64,000 nucleotides of DNA from Mucilaginibacter psychrotolerans (GTDB lineage Bacteria > Bacteroidota > Bacteroidia > Sphingobacteriales > Sphingobacteriaceae): the NCBI RefSeq assembly GCF_004519315.1, contig NZ_SOZE01000021.1, positions 43,756-107,755 of the forward strand. The letters run 5' to 3'. Below, one piece after another: positions 35,636-45,572 of the stretch (the first letter of the stretch is position 1; each line of letters opens with the position of its first letter). The translations under genes and the position numbers were made by a program. The notes below the pieces were generated by a model. It was given only the letters and a program-made list of their open reading frames with translations. It was not told the origin of the DNA and did no database searches.

Positions 35636-38110
35636 TTATTTGCTTAAATTTATTATGCCCAAAATAATGGCACCTAACGAAGCCAAACCACTGGTAAGCC
35701 CGACCACTTCGGTGGCAGATAGCCCTCTCCTCTCGGGTTTGCGGGTCACATATATCTCGCTACCTGCTCTTACCTCGGGGTGCACATTGAAAAACAGGAA
35801 TTTACCCGTACCCCTAACCGTATGATTGGCATAAACTACGTAAGAACCCCGTTTAAGTGCTCTGGAAGAATACCCCCCCGCACCTAAAATATAATCATTA
35901 AATGATTTTCCACTTTCAAAAACAACCGCACTCGGGTATAGCACTTCACCATGTACATACACAACCTGCTGCTGTTTGGGTATGCTTATCACATCGCTGT
36001 TCTGCACTATGAGATCAATATTGCTGCCCGGGGCTTTCAATATACTACGCAGGTTTATGCCTATAAAATTATATTTCAGTTCATTTGAATCGGTGACGGT
36101 AGAATCCTTATTAAATTGTTTCAACTTGTTGAGTCGCTGTAAACGATCTGTCTCGATAGCATTTGTATCAACGCCATTTTTATCGGCAACAAAAATGGCC
36201 AGCGCGTTCCTTTTAAGTGAAGCCCCATCTATATCCGCAAATGTGGTTAAACCACCAGCGCGGGTAAGCAGGTCAGATACTTTCTCGTTTTTAAATTTAA
36301 CAGCGTAATAACCCGGATAAAGCACCTCACCTTCTATTTTAACTATACTTTGCTTTTCGTATCCGGGTAGGCTGTATATAGACACAATATCAAAAGGTTG
36401 TAGCTTAAAGTTAGCACTGCTTTTTTTTAATTGCGGGTCTACATCAATGTTAAAAACTTCTGCCAGGGTGCTGGTTGCAGAATTTGGATCGCCATTGTTA
36501 GTCCGCCGTGCTACCTCAATCCTCCTGGCACTTGCGCCTTCTGTAAAGCCACCGGCTTTAATTATCAGATCTTCCACACTCATGTTTTCAGCGTAAGGAA
36601 AATCACCTTGATTGCGTACCTCTCCTTTGATGGTGATCCGATACTCATCGCGTAATTCGGTAATTGAAGTTACGGTTACCACATCCTCACGCTGCAACAG
36701 GATATCAGGCGCAGTTTTATTCATCACCTCATTTACGTCGAATGAGACCAGTTCAAAACTATTGTCGGCCTTTAGCCTGGCAATGCTACCGCGGGCACTG
36801 AACGCATCTTCCCGCAGGCCTGCTGCGTTTTTTATTAGTTGACTTATTGTTAAACCTTTTTGCAACTCGTACTCTCCGGGGCGGAACACCGCGCCATTGA
36901 TGGTAACACGATTTTCAAAACGATTGAGAATGCGCTCTACCGTAAATTTATCCCCACGCAACGGAACATAATTTTTATAATCGGCCTCCACCACATCGGT
37001 AATGCGGCGTTGCTGATCGCTAATCTGCGATACTTTTATGCGGGCAGTGTACGCTTCATTGCTAAAGCCGCCGGCAAAACGCAACACATCCTGCAAACTC
37101 TCGCCGGCCAACACTTCAAATAAAGCCGGGTTTTTTACCTCGCCGGCTAGTTGCACGCGCGTACGGTAGGTAGGTACACGTATAATGTCCTGATCTTGCA
37201 GGCCAATATTATCTTTTTGGTCGCCTTTTACCAAAAAGTCGTAAACATCCAGTCGACGGACGATGCGATTATTGCGGATAATCTCTATCTGTCGAAACGA
37301 GCCATTCTCGCCGGGCCCGCCAGCTGCATAAAGGGCATTGAAAGCTGTTGCCAGAGATGACAACGTGTAAGTGCCGGGCTTTACCACCTCACCCACCATA
37401 ATCACCTTTATGCTGCGGATGTTGCCAAGGCCCACCTGCACACTGGTACCGCGCCCCACCGCATAATTATTGGCAGCCAATTTGCTTTTGATGGATGTAG
37501 TTGCCTGTTCGATAGTTTTCCCCGATACATTGAGGATGCCCACACCAGGGATATTGATATTGCCCTCGGGCGATACATCTAACTTCCAGTTAACTAAAGA
37601 TGCACCGTAAACGTTAATGTTTAACTGATCATCCGGCCCTAATATATAGTTAACCGGAGTGGCCAATTTAAGGTTCGGCTCGAAGGTGATATTGCTGTTT
37701 CGGAACAGATTGGCACCAAATATTTTTGGCGTGAATAAGCCGTAAATTTTATCGCCGGCAGGTGTATTACTGGTATCGGGCTGGTAGTTAAGACCACGAG
37801 CAAGTACAGAAGGTTCCTGTGTGCTGGGTTGTATAGCACCCGCGGTTTTACGTAGCGCAGCGATGCGGGTTTGCAATAATTGGATTTGCGTTGCCGAAAG
37901 CCCACGGGCCTGCAAGGTTTGCAGCAATGTAGCATCAGACAAGCCAGAGGCCTGTGCCTGTTGTAAAGCCTGCCGCAGTTGCTCGTCGGACATATCGTTT
38001 ACATTTACGCCCGAGAGATTCTGAGGCAGGTTTTGGGCGTTTGCAGGGCTAATACATACCAGCCACAATAAGGTAACTAAAAGGATAAAGCAGGGTTTCA
38101 ATCGATCCAT
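35636..38110 (-). CDS. wza: SLBB-domain polysaccharide export outer-membrane protein (Wza-like)
   Basis: 824 aa with a signal peptide (MDRLKPCFILLVTLLWLVCISPANAQ). The N-terminal third has a helical repeat (SDEQLRQALQQAQASGLSDATLLQTLQ), then a poly-export domain (NINVYGASLVNWKLDVSPEGNINIPGVG), then about six SLBB beta-grasp repeats (for example VKPGTYTLSSLATAFNALYAAGG), and a C-terminal hydrophobic helix. Larger than E. coli Wza but normal for Bacteroidetes. It forms the outer-membrane channel. First gene of the locus, about 110 bases downstream of a good -7 element. Confidence 0.93.
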   Translation of the reverse strand: MDRLKPCFILLVTLLWLVCISPANAQNLPQNLSGVNVNDMSDEQLRQALQQAQASGLSDATLLQTLQARGLSATQIQLLQTRIAALRKTAGAIQPSTQEPSVLARGLNYQPDTSNTPAGDKIYGLFTPKIFGANLFRNSNITFEPNLKLATPVNYILGPDDQLNINVYGASLVNWKLDVSPEGNINIPGVGILNVSGKTIEQATTSIKSKLAANNYAVGRGTSVQVGLGNIRSIKVIMVGEVVKPGTYTLSSLATAFNALYAAGGPGENGSFRQIEIIRNNRIVRRLDVYDFLVKGDQKDNIGLQDQDIIRVPTYRTRVQLAGEVKNPALFEVLAGESLQDVLRFAGGFSNEAYTARIKVSQISDQQRRITDVVEADYKNYVPLRGDKFTVERILNRFENRVTINGAVFRPGEYELQKGLTISQLIKNAAGLREDAFSARGSIARLKADNSFELVSFDVNEVMNKTAPDILLQREDVVTVTSITELRDEYRITIKGEVRNQGDFPYAENMSVEDLIIKAGGFTEGASARRIEVARRTNNGDPNSATSTLAEVFNIDVDPQLKKSSANFKLQPFDIVSIYSLPGYEKQSIVKIEGEVLYPGYYAVKFKNEKVSDLLTRAGGLTTFADIDGASLKRNALAIFVADKNGVDTNAIETDRLQRLNKLKQFNKDSTVTDSNELKYNFIGINLRSILKAPGSNIDLIVQNSDVISIPKQQQVVYVHGEVLYPSAVVFESGKSFNDYILGAGGYSSRALKRGSYVVYANHTVRGTGKFLFFNVHPEVRAGSEIYVTRKPERRGLSATEVVGLTSGLASLGAIILGIINLSK

Positions 38111-38226
38111 ATGGTTCTAAATAACGCTGTGCTTAGCTGTAAACAGGATTAAATAAGCACAATGGGCATAGGCAGGGTGCTTAAAGCTGTGATTAAACAT
38201 TGTATCTGCAGAGCTGTTTAAGTTTA

Positions 38227-38260
38227 CAAATATATATTAAATTTTGAAGCTAACCGCAAA
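38227..38260 (-). promoter_or_regulatory. Putative promoter of the polysaccharide operon
   Basis: On the minus strand TATATTTG (38227-38234) fits TAnnTTTG, with TTTG at 38257-38260 as the -33 box and a 22-base spacer. The leader to the wza ATG (38110) would be about 110 bases. Direct repeats AAAGTTAAC at 38259-38267 and 38274-38282 lie at the -33 region. Confidence 0.5.
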
Positions 38261-38282
38261 AGTTAACGATGTCAAAGTTAAC
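38259..38282. repeat. Direct repeat upstream of the polysaccharide operon
   Basis: AAAGTTAAC occurs at 38259-38267 and 38274-38282, 15 bases apart, overlapping the proposed -33 box. The spacing suggests binding of a regulator on one side of the helix. The hscB gene is divergent from here. Confidence 0.5.
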
Positions 38283-38377
38283 CAAATACGCGTCGAATTG
38301 TTTGTCGGAAAAATGTTAATTATTGATAATGCGCCAACAAAAATGGTAAACGGCAGTTAAAAGCTTAATTTTGAGCG

Positions 38378-38902
38378 ATGAATTATTTTGAATTTTACAA
38401 CATTGCAGAAACCTTTAGTCCAGATGCGGCGGCTGTAAAAAAACAGTTTTATGCTTTCAGCAAAAAATACCACCCGGATTTTTATGCCAACGAAGATGAT
38501 GCGCGGCAGCAGGAAATACTGGAACTATCTACCTTAAACAATAAGGCCTACCAAACCCTGTCAGAGCCCAATAAGCTTGCAGAATACATCCTGAAGTTGC
38601 ACGGATTGGTGAACGAGGGCGCAAAACCGCAACTGCCGGCAGATTTTTTAATGGAAATGATGGATGTTAACGAACGCCTGATGGAAGTTGAAGACGCGCA
38701 GCAACTGGCCGAAATAACTTCAGAAGTACTTGCCATACAAGGTGATATAGACGAAGAAATGGCAGTAGCTACCGCCGGATACGAAAGCCTGGACGATACC
38801 GCAAAGGAAGACAGGCTCAATAAAATTGCAAATATTTACTATAGGCAAAAATATCTGTTGCGAATTAGGGAGAGTTTGAATACATTTGCATCCCGCTTCT
38901 GA
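38378..38902 (+). CDS. hscB: Fe-S cluster assembly co-chaperone HscB (J-domain)
   Basis: 174 aa. The J-domain has the HPD motif (KKYHPDFYANEDD) after an FEFYNIAETF start, and the C-terminal HSCB domain follows (LPADFLMEMMDVNERLME). It recruits the Hsp70 HscA to the IscU scaffold. Other isc/hsc genes are not in this window. The gene is divergent from wza, with 267 bases between them. Confidence 0.93.
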   Translation: MNYFEFYNIAETFSPDAAAVKKQFYAFSKKYHPDFYANEDDARQQEILELSTLNNKAYQTLSEPNKLAEYILKLHGLVNEGAKPQLPADFLMEMMDVNERLMEVEDAQQLAEITSEVLAIQGDIDEEMAVATAGYESLDDTAKEDRLNKIANIYYRQKYLLRIRESLNTFASRF

Positions 38903-38929
38903 GCGATATATGGCCTCAGATAAAAGCAT

Positions 38930-39009
38930 GCCCAGCTGGCGGAATTGGTAGACGCGCTGGTCTCAAACACCTGTGGGAAACCGTGCCGGTTCGACTCCGG
39001 CGCTGGGTA
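38930..39009 (+). tRNA. tRNA-Leu (anticodon CAA)
   Basis: 80 bases. Acceptor GCCCAGC pairs with GCTGGGT (one G-U), D-arm GGCGGAATTGGTAGACGC, anticodon loop CTCAAAC giving CAA (reads UUG), a long variable arm and GGTTCGACTCC T-arm. Anticodon stem shows one U-U mismatch, as read. CCA is not encoded. A strong hairpin terminator follows. Confidence 0.93.
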
Positions 39010-39024
39010 CATCAATTGATGTAG

Positions 39025-39053
39025 AAGGCTGTAAGCTAACCACTTACAGCCTT
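39025..39053 (+). terminator. Terminator after tRNA-Leu(CAA)
   Basis: AAGGCTGTAAG (39025-39035) pairs with CTTACAGCCTT (39043-39053) around a seven-base loop, followed by TCTTGTTTT. Confidence 0.85.
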
Positions 39054-39271
39054 TCTTGTTTTATCATATACCCAATCACGGATTAAGCAGAATTGACAAG
39101 TTGACTAAAGGCAAAATAAACCGGCCTTTTTCCCTCTTATGTGGATCAACTTGAGATCAAACCCAACGAATCAATTAAGTACTTTTTCCGGTTTGGGCTC
39201 TCTCAATATTTGTATAGTCGAGTATTCTTTCAGCTCGACGAAACGCGTTTTTTAAGATTTGTTGGAAAGAA

Positions 39272-39296
39272 AAAAACAACTTTTGAGGTTGTTTTT
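39272..39296 (-). terminator. Terminator after the GH43 gene
   Basis: AAAAACAAC (39272-39280) pairs with GTTGTTTTT (39288-39296) around TTTTGAG. It works on the minus strand, just downstream of the GH43 stop at 39323, and has A/T tracts on both sides. Confidence 0.7.
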
Positions 39297-39322
39297 CATT
39301 GGTGCTACGTTCCTTGGCTGGA

Positions 39323-42300
39323 CTACCTGGCCCATACCAGTTTAAAATTTGTGAAGTTGCCAAAGCCTGGTTGGGGGCCATAGGTACATTGGTACAACCC
39401 AACCTGTACTGCTTTGCCGTTCATATCTGTGCGTAACACAGGGCTTCCGGGCAGGTCCACCCAGTGCACATTATCTGTACTGGTACGGATATAAAAAAGA
39501 TCTCCGCTGCGCTGAATCTGCAGGTAGCGGTTAAAATTCCAGGCGGATTGGGTATTGGTTTGCCGGCGGTCGCCATTTACCAGATTGGTAAGCATATTAC
39601 CTACGTTCCAGGCCGGGAAAATGCCATTTTGTAAAAGTTGCTCACCTTGGTTGCCGCTCGCCTCGTCTCGAGGCAATCTCACCATTAACCCTGCCTCATG
39701 GTTTCCCACTACTTTTTTCTGTGCCAACCCGCTCACATCAGTAATCTCCACTTCGGCCACAAAATCACCTGTTACTTTTTGATATAAAAAGGGACCGTAA
39801 GGTGGGTTTCCATCCCAGTTGGTACCAACGGATGCCAACCGGAGCGTATGATCGCCCGCTGTTATTTGGGTATTCGTCTGAGTAGTTCCTTTACCCAGCA
39901 CCCCTTGCCATATAGAGCCTGCCACATCGCCCGAAGTAAAATCTTTGTTAGTGGAAAAATCATCCGCTGCTATTGAAAATTGCGATAAATCGGTACCGGC
40001 AGATGCAACGGCAGAAGGACCGACGACATTGCCAAAATTATCCCTTACCTTATAGCTGTACCGGTAAGTTTTATTTGGCGAAAGCCCATAATCGATATAG
40101 TAGGGATTATCAGTCCAGTTACGGGGAGTTAATTCATCTCCCCCCGAAAAATAATATTGCAGGTCAGCTGATCGGTCGGTCGAACCCGCTTCCATGGCTA
40201 TCATTCCCGGTGATAAGGCTTTGGGTAGTTTTTTGTAAACGAGGTCGGCCCCGGCAGGCTGGTGCATATTTTGACGCCAGGTGGCAGTCAGGGCGCTGAT
40301 TTCCTTAGCTGTCAGCGCATGTTTATACACCAACAGGCTGGCTATCGAACCTGTAAAACCATGTAGATTTGCGGTGCCCAGGCTCAACGTACTTGTTGTT
40401 TTTGCTGGCACATTTACCCGTTTCGTAGCGGCCAAATTACCGTCCAGGTATTCTTTTATGAGGTTATTTGTGTACGTTTTAACGAGCAGGTGCCATCCTG
40501 CACCTGCATTAAATTTTAAGCCATCATTATTTTTGATGGTAGCGGGCATAAAACCGCCGACAAATTTGCCCTGCTGAGGTTGGGGGCTATATACCATTGC
40601 AGCCATGCTGTAACCTTTTTTGCCTTTAACAATAGATAAAGGTTTATTCAATACCAGGGAATGTTTACTATCTATATAAACGGCTATCCGCCCGGCAGCA
40701 TCCTTTACCTCGGGTGGCGTACCCACCGGGGTAAAACGCCCACTCGCTTCGCCATCGTTATCCCAGCTTTTTAATTGGCCATAAGGCAACTTGGCCGCAT
40801 CAAGGTAAACGGCAACCTCCGGCTGTTTTACATACCTGAAGGCCGTCTTAATTGCGATATCAGTTAAAGCCCGGTCATAAACCTGCAGCGAAGCTATCGC
40901 CCCTGAGAAACGGGCGGGGCCGGCCTGCTGACCACCGATCAAAAATTTATTGGCCGGCCTGATGAAAAGCATTTTATTTTCCTGGTTATTCAGTTCGCCA
41001 TCAATATATACTTTCTCAAAAGTACCGTCGAAACTGATGGCAACGTAATGCCACCTGCCGGTAAGATCAGTTTCCTTTCGATAAGGAAGATCCGCAAATC
41101 CGCCATGTTGGGCGGCGCCCATATCACGGTTATTACCATAGCCGAAAGTGGCAGCCGTTAAATCTCCGCGCTCATCGGCCCAGTCAAGCACCGGATTATC
41201 GCCTTGTTGCTGGCCTGTATGAGCCCAAAAACAAACCGTATAGCTGTTATTGCCAGCCAGCGAGTATGGCACATTAAAACCAGAAAGCAAGGTTTGCCCG
41301 GCTTTAAAAACGACCGCTTTTTTACCCGCAACAAAATCTACAAAGGGCGATCGGCCTTGTGTTTTGAAGGAACCACCCAAACTGCCTTTATTGGCCCATT
41401 CCTTAACCATCGTTCCGGGTTGCAGGCCATCCGCTTCAACATCAATGAGCAAGCCCTGTTGTTTGAAGCTGGCTCTGGCTGTGGGCGGATGGATATTTGC
41501 CGGGACAACTTCGTGGTTACCGTCGGCAAACACTTTTAAGTTCCACACGGCCTTATACAAACCCGGATATTCCGTCCCCGTAATCGTCAACCTGATGTAC
41601 CGCGCTTTTACGTCCTTTTCGTCAACCGCGGGACTGCCGTGCCACAGGTTATCCCTCTTATCGGCAAAAATTTGCCAATCTTTTCCATTGACGGAATATT
41701 CAATAAAATAGCGGTAATACCAGGCGGCATATTCAAATTGTGTAAGCACTTTTTTCACGGTAGTTGCAGTGCCCAGGTCTACCTGTATCCATGCAGGTGC
41801 CGTGCTGTTGTCTTTAGGCTTCCATAAAGTGCCATTGTTATCATCTGCTGCATACTCCGGCTTAAAATCGTTGTTGTAAAATGAAGAAGCCGTTACTTTT
41901 TTTTGATAAGCCAGGTTTGGATACGGCATTGTGGTCTTAGCCAGTAAGCCTATACCCGTATGCGTTGGGATCACCTTTTCAATATTGCCATCTGCGTCAA
42001 AAACAAGTTTATCGGCACATATCTGGCGATGATAGCCCCCGCCAGAATGCGGGTTGTTATGCCGATGATAAATGATGTAATAATCATCTCCAACCTGCAA
42101 TATTGAATTATGCCCGGGTCCATGAACCGTTTCATCGGCATTGGTGGTCAATATCGGACTGTTTTTTCCGTACACATAGCCTCCCATGGGCCCGATTTTA
42201 CTCGTAGCATACTGTACCCGGTAGGTTTCATTTTCACAAAAACCAGATGAGTACATGAGGTAATAGATACCCTTGCGCTTAAACAGGAAAGAGCCTTCAA

Positions 42301-42916
42301 AAAAATCTTTAGCATCGGTATTGGGTATTTGCGCCGTTTTAGCAAATGTTTTCATATCGGGGTTTAAAAGCCCTATACCACAACCATACCCCGGGTAAAT
42401 ACCCCAGGTGCCCCAGGTCATGTAAAATTTGCCATCATCATCCCTAAAAGTTTGCCCGTCAAGCGTTATTACACCGGGCACATACAGATTGGTAAGTACG
42501 GGTTTGTTGTCGGCATATAAAGGTGTCCAGGGCCCAACCGGTGTCGAAGCTGATGCCCCATATATTTCAACCGTTGGCTGGCAATAATACAGGTAATACT
42601 TGCCGTCGTTACCCTGCGTAGCATCTGGCGCCCAGTAATAGTGTGTGGTAGGCCAGTTCATATCCTGCATTGTCCAGTTCACAAAATCTTTTGAAGTCCA
42701 TACCTGCGATGGCCCCAGGCCTCCGCCGTTGCCATCGGTAGTTGTGTACAGGTAAAAGGTATCTCCAAACTTCTTTACCGTTGGATCAGCAAAATAGCCG
42801 GGAATTATCGGGTTACCATTCCCGGCCGAAACGGCCTTCCCCTGGCCCGAAACCTTTGCGGTAATGAAACTTGTAAACAGTGTAAAAGCCAGTAAAACGC
42901 ACCGTTGTAAACGCAT
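39323..42916 (-). CDS. Multi-domain GH43 glycoside hydrolase with F5/8-type and LamG-like domains
   Basis: 1197 aa, secreted (signal peptide MRLQRCVLLAFTLFTSFITAKVSG). GH43 five-bladed propeller at about residues 34-345: candidate catalytic residues D44 (GYFADPTV), D153 (TLDGQTFRDDDG) and E207 (FFEGSF). Then a discoidin-type binding domain (about 350-475: ASSFYNNDFKPEYAADDN), two concanavalin/LamG-like domains (about 490-890), a fibronectin-like linker, and a C-terminal DUF1349-like beta-sandwich (about 990-1197). Such proteins cleave alpha-L-arabinofuranosides or beta-xylosides. Plant arabinan or xylan is likely; the exact substrate is not. Confidence 0.88.
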   Translation of the reverse strand: MRLQRCVLLAFTLFTSFITAKVSGQGKAVSAGNGNPIIPGYFADPTVKKFGDTFYLYTTTDGNGGGLGPSQVWTSKDFVNWTMQDMNWPTTHYYWAPDATQGNDGKYYLYYCQPTVEIYGASASTPVGPWTPLYADNKPVLTNLYVPGVITLDGQTFRDDDGKFYMTWGTWGIYPGYGCGIGLLNPDMKTFAKTAQIPNTDAKDFFEGSFLFKRKGIYYLMYSSGFCENETYRVQYATSKIGPMGGYVYGKNSPILTTNADETVHGPGHNSILQVGDDYYIIYHRHNNPHSGGGYHRQICADKLVFDADGNIEKVIPTHTGIGLLAKTTMPYPNLAYQKKVTASSFYNNDFKPEYAADDNNGTLWKPKDNSTAPAWIQVDLGTATTVKKVLTQFEYAAWYYRYFIEYSVNGKDWQIFADKRDNLWHGSPAVDEKDVKARYIRLTITGTEYPGLYKAVWNLKVFADGNHEVVPANIHPPTARASFKQQGLLIDVEADGLQPGTMVKEWANKGSLGGSFKTQGRSPFVDFVAGKKAVVFKAGQTLLSGFNVPYSLAGNNSYTVCFWAHTGQQQGDNPVLDWADERGDLTAATFGYGNNRDMGAAQHGGFADLPYRKETDLTGRWHYVAISFDGTFEKVYIDGELNNQENKMLFIRPANKFLIGGQQAGPARFSGAIASLQVYDRALTDIAIKTAFRYVKQPEVAVYLDAAKLPYGQLKSWDNDGEASGRFTPVGTPPEVKDAAGRIAVYIDSKHSLVLNKPLSIVKGKKGYSMAAMVYSPQPQQGKFVGGFMPATIKNNDGLKFNAGAGWHLLVKTYTNNLIKEYLDGNLAATKRVNVPAKTTSTLSLGTANLHGFTGSIASLLVYKHALTAKEISALTATWRQNMHQPAGADLVYKKLPKALSPGMIAMEAGSTDRSADLQYYFSGGDELTPRNWTDNPYYIDYGLSPNKTYRYSYKVRDNFGNVVGPSAVASAGTDLSQFSIAADDFSTNKDFTSGDVAGSIWQGVLGKGTTQTNTQITAGDHTLRLASVGTNWDGNPPYGPFLYQKVTGDFVAEVEITDVSGLAQKKVVGNHEAGLMVRLPRDEASGNQGEQLLQNGIFPAWNVGNMLTNLVNGDRRQTNTQSAWNFNRYLQIQRSGDLFYIRTSTDNVHWVDLPGSPVLRTDMNGKAVQVGLYQCTYGPQPGFGNFTNFKLVWAR

Positions 42917-43003
42917 ATTATAGAGTATAAATAACCATTCGGTTTGTTGATTTTAATAAATCAAAGAAGCCGCAAACAAAAAGCAGGAAGTAAGTATGGC
43001 TGC

Positions 43004-44803
43004 TTACTTATTAAAATCGTAAAACTTCCAGCCGGTAGTAAAATCTCTGGTTAAGGGTTGATTAGTTAATGTGGCCCTTACCATTTCAATGGGAATAAGA
43101 TTCTCTTTCATTACTGCGTCATGAAATTGCTTATAGGTCATTTTGCCGCTATCAACCATCTCTTTTTTCAGCTCCATAAGCTGCAATCCGCCCAGCAGAT
43201 AGGCAACCTGGTAAAGCGGACTATACCCACCTTCAAATGAACGCCTTACTTCGCCTTCAGCATTTGCTTTTTCGTGGCCTACCCTATCCACTAAAAAGTC
43301 AATACATTGTTGCGGTGTCCAGTTACCCAAATGATAATTTAAAGAAAATATGATCCGCGCACATCGGTGCATACGCCAAAATAGCATACCAACCCGTTCC
43401 TCGGGCGTTTTGGCAAAGCCTTTATCATACAGCAATAACTCCCAGTATAATGGCCAGCCTTCAACAGCGAAGGGCGTAGTAAAATTCTGCCTGTAGGCCT
43501 TATAACGGCTATTCATAAAATATTGCAGGTTATGACCGGGAATCAGCTCATGCTGTACCGTCCCCCTCGAAAAATAGGGGTTGTTGCCCCGCATACTCAT
43601 CAGCTTATCCTGCGCGCCCATGGTGTTGGTAGGGTAAGAAATACTGATTTCCTTTCCGCCTGTAAAAAATGGGTTGACCAATTGTCGTTCGGGAGACATC
43701 ATCACCATGCCCCAGGTTTCTTCGGCAAGTGGTGGTATGGTGATCAGGTCGCGCGCTTTAATAAAGCTTATAGCATCGTTATATAGTTTAACAATCAGTT
43801 CCGGCTGATGCCCTACAGGCACATAACTATTTTTTACCTTTTCCATGACTTTTTTCCAATCATTGCCGAAACCCATTTCCTGCGAGGCCTTTAGCATTTC
43901 TTTATCGCACCAGGCAAATTCCTTGTTAGCCAGTTTTATCAGTTCTTCTGGTGTGTAAGGAATCATTTCAGACTGAAGCTGCCTGGTCAATTCCTCCTTG
44001 CCTATCGGAACACCTTTAATACCGCTGCTATCGGCTTTTTGGGTGGTACTGAGTTTGCCTTTATCTACGGCTAAATCACTGTATTTTTTTAGCGCGTTAT
44101 CAAGTTTTTGATAAGGTTGAGGCACCCACCAGGTAAATGAAGGATCATAAGCGTAATAAAAACCATAAAAATCTTTCAACCTCGCTCTTAACCCCAAAAG
44201 CGCTTCCTGCATTTTTTTTGCCAATGGCAAATCTATACCGGGCAGCCTGGAATAAACTACGGAGTCTTTTTTAAGCTGCTGTAGTATCGAGACTAATTCG
44301 CCGGCAACCTTTTCTCCCTCAACAAAATCGCCCCGGCGGCGTTTTTTTTCTAACGCATAAATCCTGTCTGAAAATGAAATAAATTTTGCCACTTGATTAT
44401 ACTGCTCATCTTCTTTTTTCAGTAAACCAATTTCGTAATGAATTCTTTTTTTCAGGAGAATATAATCCACTTTGCCATATATGCTCATAGATGCAAAATC
44501 CATTTCGCCCAGTTGATGCAGGTAATCCCCGTTGATTTCCAATAATCTTTTTCTTTGTTCCGGAGAATTTAGAACATGAAGTTTATATTGATACTCTGCA
44601 TGTTCGTTAACATTATAAGGAGCGTAAAAATCATCTATGGCGCTGATATCCTGTCCATATTGTATAATCTTTCCTGCAACCTCGCTTGTTTGTTCAAATA
44701 GAGGATTTGAAGAAGACACATTCTGCGCTTTGGCCATAAAAGCTATCATGACCATAAATGCTATCATTAAATTCGATATTATGCGATTACAACGGGTTAT
44801 CAC
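43004..44803 (-). CDS. DUF885 family protein
   Basis: 599 aa, secreted (signal peptide within MITRCNRIISNLMIAFMVMIAFMAKA). DUF885 domain with the zinc-peptidase-like HELIPGHNLQ (HExxxGH) motif and a C-terminal helical region. Members are helical metallohydrolase-like proteins; substrates are poorly known. The gene is divergent from the GH146-like gene, with 769 bases between, so it may be unrelated to the sugar genes. Confidence 0.85.
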   Translation of the reverse strand: MITRCNRIISNLMIAFMVMIAFMAKAQNVSSSNPLFEQTSEVAGKIIQYGQDISAIDDFYAPYNVNEHAEYQYKLHVLNSPEQRKRLLEINGDYLHQLGEMDFASMSIYGKVDYILLKKRIHYEIGLLKKEDEQYNQVAKFISFSDRIYALEKKRRRGDFVEGEKVAGELVSILQQLKKDSVVYSRLPGIDLPLAKKMQEALLGLRARLKDFYGFYYAYDPSFTWWVPQPYQKLDNALKKYSDLAVDKGKLSTTQKADSSGIKGVPIGKEELTRQLQSEMIPYTPEELIKLANKEFAWCDKEMLKASQEMGFGNDWKKVMEKVKNSYVPVGHQPELIVKLYNDAISFIKARDLITIPPLAEETWGMVMMSPERQLVNPFFTGGKEISISYPTNTMGAQDKLMSMRGNNPYFSRGTVQHELIPGHNLQYFMNSRYKAYRQNFTTPFAVEGWPLYWELLLYDKGFAKTPEERVGMLFWRMHRCARIIFSLNYHLGNWTPQQCIDFLVDRVGHEKANAEGEVRRSFEGGYSPLYQVAYLLGGLQLMELKKEMVDSGKMTYKQFHDAVMKENLIPIEMVRATLTNQPLTRDFTTGWKFYDFNK

Positions 44804-45572
44804 TTGGTAATTGTTTGAAAGGTAAATAATTAAAAAATAGTTAATGCTTCTACAATCTTAGCAGAATAAGATAAACAATATGCGGGGTCACTTTTGAATA
44901 GGCGGGGCGTGTTAGCACCTATTCAAAATACATCACCTGCCTCACCATTATGCATATTGTTTACCATAATCAGGTTCTCCTCAGGTTTCTTTATAAACCA
45001 AGTTGAATTCCTTACAGCGATTTAAGCGGGATGATGATACGGTTTACAAACCTTTTTCGCGGTCACGCTTTTATCATGTATCATGCGGTACGGGCATATT
45101 AAGTTGTATAACTTTCATAGTGATAGGATTAATTGTTGTTTAATTTACAATCATTTGATATCAAACTCCAAATCCTAACACGAACAAGGTAATTTTTAAC
45201 CACAATGTGCTAATATATTGCGATAGCAATGCTTAATATTGGCAAAAACAAAGTATTGAATATCGCAATTCTCAACATCCGGGTAATATTGGATACCAGG
45301 TGGATCGACTCTCGACTTTACAGTCAAAAGTTATCATGCTTATTATTTTTATTAAAAGTATCGGCGTTTTCCAGGGTATATATTTATTAATTTAGCACAA
45401 CAGTAACATATATTAAATTAGTATCATCTATCAGCGGATAGTGAATCACTTTAACGCGATAAAATAAACAAGCTAAAATCCTGCTACTTATAGCCAATAA
45501 TGATTTAAAATAGCTCGATCCTCCGCAGTAACTTAGATTTTTCATGAAATGACCTAACTAAACAATAATGCT
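44804..45572. other. 769-base divergent intergenic region
   Basis: No coding frame seen. It contains the inverted repeat at 44892-44928. The rest is AT-rich without further structure that I can support. Confidence 0.5.
44892..44928. repeat. Inverted repeat in the divergent promoter region
   Basis: TTTTGAATAGG (44892-44902) and CCTATTCAAAA (44918-44928), a perfect 11-base pair with a 15-base spacer. No U-tract follows on a usable side, so an operator is more likely than a terminator. Confidence 0.55.

Noticed and set aside
39141..39383. 80-aa plus-strand frame after tRNA-Leu
   Set aside because: It overlaps the GH43 gene end and the terminator at 39272-39296, and has no family signs.
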